Source: Holophagaceae bacterium UBA692 (GTDB lineage Bacteria; Acidobacteriota; Holophagae; Holophagales; Holophagaceae). Taken from it: a DNA stretch of 5,853 nucleotides. Position numbers and translations under genes: made by a program. Shown here piece by piece: positions 3,744 through 5,853 of this stretch. The notes beneath the pieces are model-generated. The model was not told the DNA's origin. It searched no databases and saw only the letters and a program-made list of their open reading frames with translations. Position 1 is the stretch's first letter. Each line of letters opens with the position of its first letter. The DNA lies in NCBI GenBank assembly GCA_002297665.1, contig DBMS01000104.1, forward strand, positions 880 through 6,732, written 5' to 3'.

Positions 3744-5853
3744 GGTGAGGGTGACGTCGTCGACGGCGAAGATGGTGCCGGTGTCGGTGACCCCCGGCTG
3801 CACGGATTCGATGCGCAGCCGCACGGTCTGCCCCTTCCACGCCTCGAGGCTGAAGGGCCCGCAGGGAACCCACACGACCTTGCCGGCGCCGTCCACGGCG
3901 GCCGAGCCGTTGTCCAGGGTCTTCAGGGTGGCCAGGGTGTTGCCCGCGGTGTCGAGGACCATCACCTTGAAGACGTTGGTTCCGGCGGCGGCCGGGGTTT
4001 TCGGCTTGTTGGCGATGCCCACCCAGAAGTCCAGCTCCATGGAGCCGGTGGACGGGAGCGGGATGTCCTGCATGGCGAAGTCCGTGCAGGGGGCGGCCCA
4101 GTCCCCGATGCAGAGCCACTTGGAACCGCCGTGGGGTGCCACTTCCGCGTAGTCGGAGGGGCCGAGCACCACGCCGTCGTTGAAGAGCGTCCAGCCGCTG
4201 TTGCCCGCCTCGAAGTCGCCGTTGAACAGGCGCAAGACGGTCAGCGTCGCGGGGGCGCTTTCGGCGGTGCCCCGGGAACCGGTCACGCGCACCTTGATGC
4301 TGGCCTGGTCATCGGCGAGGGAGGCGGGGGAGAGGGTGAAGGTGGGGCTGTCGGTGCCCACGGCCGCGCCGTTGCGGGTCCACTGGAAGCTCAGCGGCCC
4401 CATGCCCGTGGCCCCGGCCACGAAGGTGGCGGACCCGCCCAGCTTGGCGGACCTGGAGGCGGGCTGGGGCGCGATGACCGGCGTGGCGCCGGCGCCCTGG
4501 ACCAGGTCCACCCCCCAGACGTTACCGGTGGTGGCGCCGTCCCTGGATACCCCGTCGTGGACGAGGACCGCCTGGGGGAAGGCCAGGCCCGCCTTGGAGG
4601 CGGAAACGGTCGTGGCGCCCGGGGCGATGCCCTTCAGGGCGTAGATGCCCGTGGGGCCGGTGACGCTCGTGAGGGCGCCGTCGGTGACCGTCGCGCCGGC
4701 CACGGGATTGCCGGAACCGTCCGTGATCCGTCCGCTGAGGATCTCCCCGGAGCCCGAAGGGAACACGTTGTAGGTGACGAGGTCGATCAGGTTGAAGGCG
4801 TAGGTGGTGCCGATGTCCGGAAGGTTGTACCAGGCGTCCTGGCTCCCTCCCCAGCCGAGGTTCAGGTGGTGGTAGGGGACGCCGGCCTCGTACCCGTACC
4901 CGTCGCAGACGATGCTGTGGCCGCCCTCGCCCTCGATGCCGAGGATCACGGGGTAGCCCGCGTCCAGGTTGGGCTGGACCATCTGGGCCAGGCCGTTGCC
5001 GGTCATCTCCAGGAGGTCGGCGCCGTCCCAGCGGTAGCCGCTGACGGCGTTGGCGTACTTGAAGGTGTCGCGCAGGGCGTTGTCGATGAGCAGGGCGTTG
5101 GCGCCGGAACCGTCGCTGGCGTAGGCCATGTTCACCGACAGTCCCGCGTCGTAGCACAGGGAGCCGATCATCTGCCGTTCGGCGTCCGGGGTGGCGCTCG
5201 TGGGCTTGAGGGGCATGGAGGCCCAGCCGTAGGGGCCGCCCTTGCCGTCCCCGCCCCGGGTGGCCAGGGTCTGGGAGACGGAATCCACGGTCACCTTGAA
5301 GGAGGTGACGCCGATGCCGGCGGCGGGCCACTGGTGGAAGCGCATGAGCTGGGCCATGGAGGTGGCCACGCACCCGCAGACGTAGGCCGACGGCGTGAAA
5401 TAGTTGTAGGTGTTCTTGCCGCCGGCGGTGGATTGGTTCCAGGAACTGGTCACCAGGGGCGCCACCCGCAGGTCGGAGACGCTGCCCACGGACGACGCGA
5501 GGACGTCGGCGGTGCCCAGGAGGGTCTTCCACCGGGCCTGGGCCTTTTGGGCGGCCGCCTCCGCGGGGCCGGGCCCCTTGGCTCCGCGGGCCTTGACCAT
5601 GACGTCCAGGCGCCTGCGGAGATCCTGCGACAGCAGGAGGTGGAGGTGGTTCTCGGGGTCGGGGTCCAGGCTGCCCTGGGCGGCGAAGGCGATGACCGGC
5701 TCCAGCGTGTCGTCCGGGGCAAGGACGAGGAAGCCTCCGCCGTCCAGCCTCACCTGGTGGTAGAGGACCCGGCCGTCGGTGTCCGTCCGGCTTTCGATGG
5801 CGGTGAACCCCTGCTGCAGCGGAGTTCCCAAGGGCATCCGGGCGCGCTGCAGC
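3528..5853 (-). CDS. Secreted C10-family cysteine peptidase, in-frame chimera with a KS tail (N-terminus outside window)
   Basis: The frame is open at the right edge; the first visible Met (5837) is not assumed to be the start, since the signal peptide expected for this family is missing. Numbering from it: residues 1-~100 resemble the Spi-type propeptide of streptopain-like enzymes. Residues ~125-360 are the papain-like C10 domain, with GCVATSMAQLMRFHQWP carrying nucleophile Cys156, GGHSIVCDGYGY carrying His307 and YHHLNLGWGG (322-331) matching the Asn/Trp oxyanion region. Next come a carboxypeptidase-regulatory-like sandwich (~364-447; SGRITDGSGNPVAGATV), an Ig-like domain (~453-535; FQW and a terminal TLTV strand) and a jelly-roll-like domain (~537-698; FNGDFEAGNSGW to FAVDDVTLT). 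The peptidase looks catalytically complete and is probably exported, then self-processed. From about residue 699 the protein is a ketosynthase C-terminus, foreign to any C10 peptidase. An exported enzyme ending in a cytosolic KS fragment makes no obvious functional sense, pointing to a rearrangement or mis-assembly near 3735-3750. Confidence 0.88.
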   Translation of the reverse strand, partial: LQRARMPLGTPLQQGFTAIESRTDTDGRVLYHQVRLDGGGFLVLAPDDTLEPVIAFAAQGSLDPDPENHLHLLLSQDLRRRLDVMVKARGAKGPGPAEAAAQKAQARWKTLLGTADVLASSVGSVSDLRVAPLVTSSWNQSTAGGKNTYNYFTPSAYVCGCVATSMAQLMRFHQWPAAGIGVTSFKVTVDSVSQTLATRGGDGKGGPYGWASMPLKPTSATPDAERQMIGSLCYDAGLSVNMAYASDGSGANALLIDNALRDTFKYANAVSGYRWDGADLLEMTGNGLAQMVQPNLDAGYPVILGIEGEGGHSIVCDGYGYEAGVPYHHLNLGWGGSQDAWYNLPDIGTTYAFNLIDLVTYNVFPSGSGEILSGRITDGSGNPVAGATVTDGALTSVTGPTGIYALKGIAPGATTVSASKAGLAFPQAVLVHDGVSRDGATTGNVWGVDLVQGAGATPVIAPQPASRSAKLGGSATFVAGATGMGPLSFQWTRNGAAVGTDSPTFTLSPASLADDQASIKVRVTGSRGTAESAPATLTVLRLFNGDFEAGNSGWTLFNDGVVLGPSDYAEVAPHGGSKWLCIGDWAAPCTDFAMQDIPLPSTGSMELDFWVGIANKPKTPAAAGTNVFKVMVLDTAGNTLATLKTLDNGSAAVDGAGKVVWVPCGPFSLEAWKGQTVRLRIESVQPGVTDTGTIFAVDDVTLTLGAAGAIEAAFTVACLERGRIPASAGFCNADPELGGAEPVREATAVRGGVALSTSLAFGGNNAVLAFGGPR
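3537..3543 (-). promoter_or_regulatory. Ribosome binding site for the CLF gene
   Basis: On the minus strand CGGAGGT lies 5 bases before the GTG at 3531, within the final FGGPR codons of the KS tail. It fixes the CLF start and shows that the KS-CLF translational junction survived intact whatever happened upstream. Confidence 0.7.

Noticed and set aside
3560..3760. Frameshift as the explanation for the KS tail in the peptidase frame
   Set aside because: A frameshift would expose more KS sequence in another frame upstream of 3743. The other minus frames over 3744-4200 show no KS motifs (no GTGTxxxD, no Cys-Ser-Gly), while the peptidase frame stays coherent to VTLT, so the KS body is absent rather than out of frame.
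3532..4119. N-terminal extension of the CLF frame from the ATG at 4119
   Set aside because: The extra residues are Arg/His/Gly-rich noise overlapping the peptidase jelly-roll domain; the GTG at 3531 has a ribosome site, a GTGA overlap and begins a proper KS-like N-terminus.
3130..4152. Plus-strand open frame (340 codons) opposite the CLF, KS tail and peptidase C-terminus
   Set aside because: No recognisable motif and it crosses three coherent minus-strand protein segments; typical antisense shadow in high-GC DNA.
4522..5532. Second minus-strand frame (336 codons) within the peptidase gene
   Set aside because: Extremely Arg/His/Pro-rich translation without domains, overlapping the clear C10 catalytic domain in another frame.

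Overview
The window is uniformly GC-rich, densely coding bacterial DNA. There is no RNA gene, CRISPR array or insertion sequence that I can recognise, and no intergenic stretch longer than a few bases. It holds two gene blocks that converge near position 2770. The organism cannot be fixed from sequence alone. High GC, an envelope-type fatty-acid/polyene gene set and a large multidomain C10 (streptopain-family) peptidase would fit an Acidobacteriota of the Holophaga/Geothrix kind, but that is a low-confidence inference; a Gram-negative cell envelope is well supported by the lipoprotein and the MMPL exporter.

Plus-strand block (1-2780): four tightly packed genes, almost certainly one operon that begins left of the window. 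They are the C-terminal half of an MMPL/RND-type exporter, a DUF3261-type lipoprotein, a hotdog-fold 3-hydroxyacyl-ACP dehydratase-like protein (ApeP-like) and a FabG-family 3-oxoacyl-ACP reductase (ApeQ-like). Adjacent stops and starts overlap by 4 bp or lie 2 bp apart. This order matches the exporter/lipoprotein/dehydratase/ketoreductase section of aryl polyene (APE) and related type II polyketide pigment clusters.

Minus-strand block (5853-2761): a secreted C10 cysteine peptidase (propeptide, catalytic domain, carboxypeptidase-regulatory-like domain, Ig-like domain, jelly-roll-like domain) whose frame runs directly into the last ~70 residues of a beta-ketoacyl-ACP synthase (KS). The stop of that KS tail overlaps by 4 bp (GTGA) the start of a short ketosynthase-like protein resembling the chain-length factor (CLF) of APE systems. 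The ancestral layout was therefore most likely an adjacent KS-CLF pair convergent with the operon; in this sequence about the first five-sixths of the KS is missing and peptidase sequence is joined in frame in its place.

The peptidase-KS junction near 3735-3750 is the most remarkable feature. It is either a genuine deletion/rearrangement that destroyed the KS and created a chimeric secreted protein, or an assembly mis-join; the sequence alone cannot decide. Secondary points of interest are a dehydratase-like protein without the usual HFPG-type catalytic histidine, a reductase whose canonical catalytic Asn position is Ser, a CLF without an active-site Cys, and a 20-bp convergent overlap of the two blocks.
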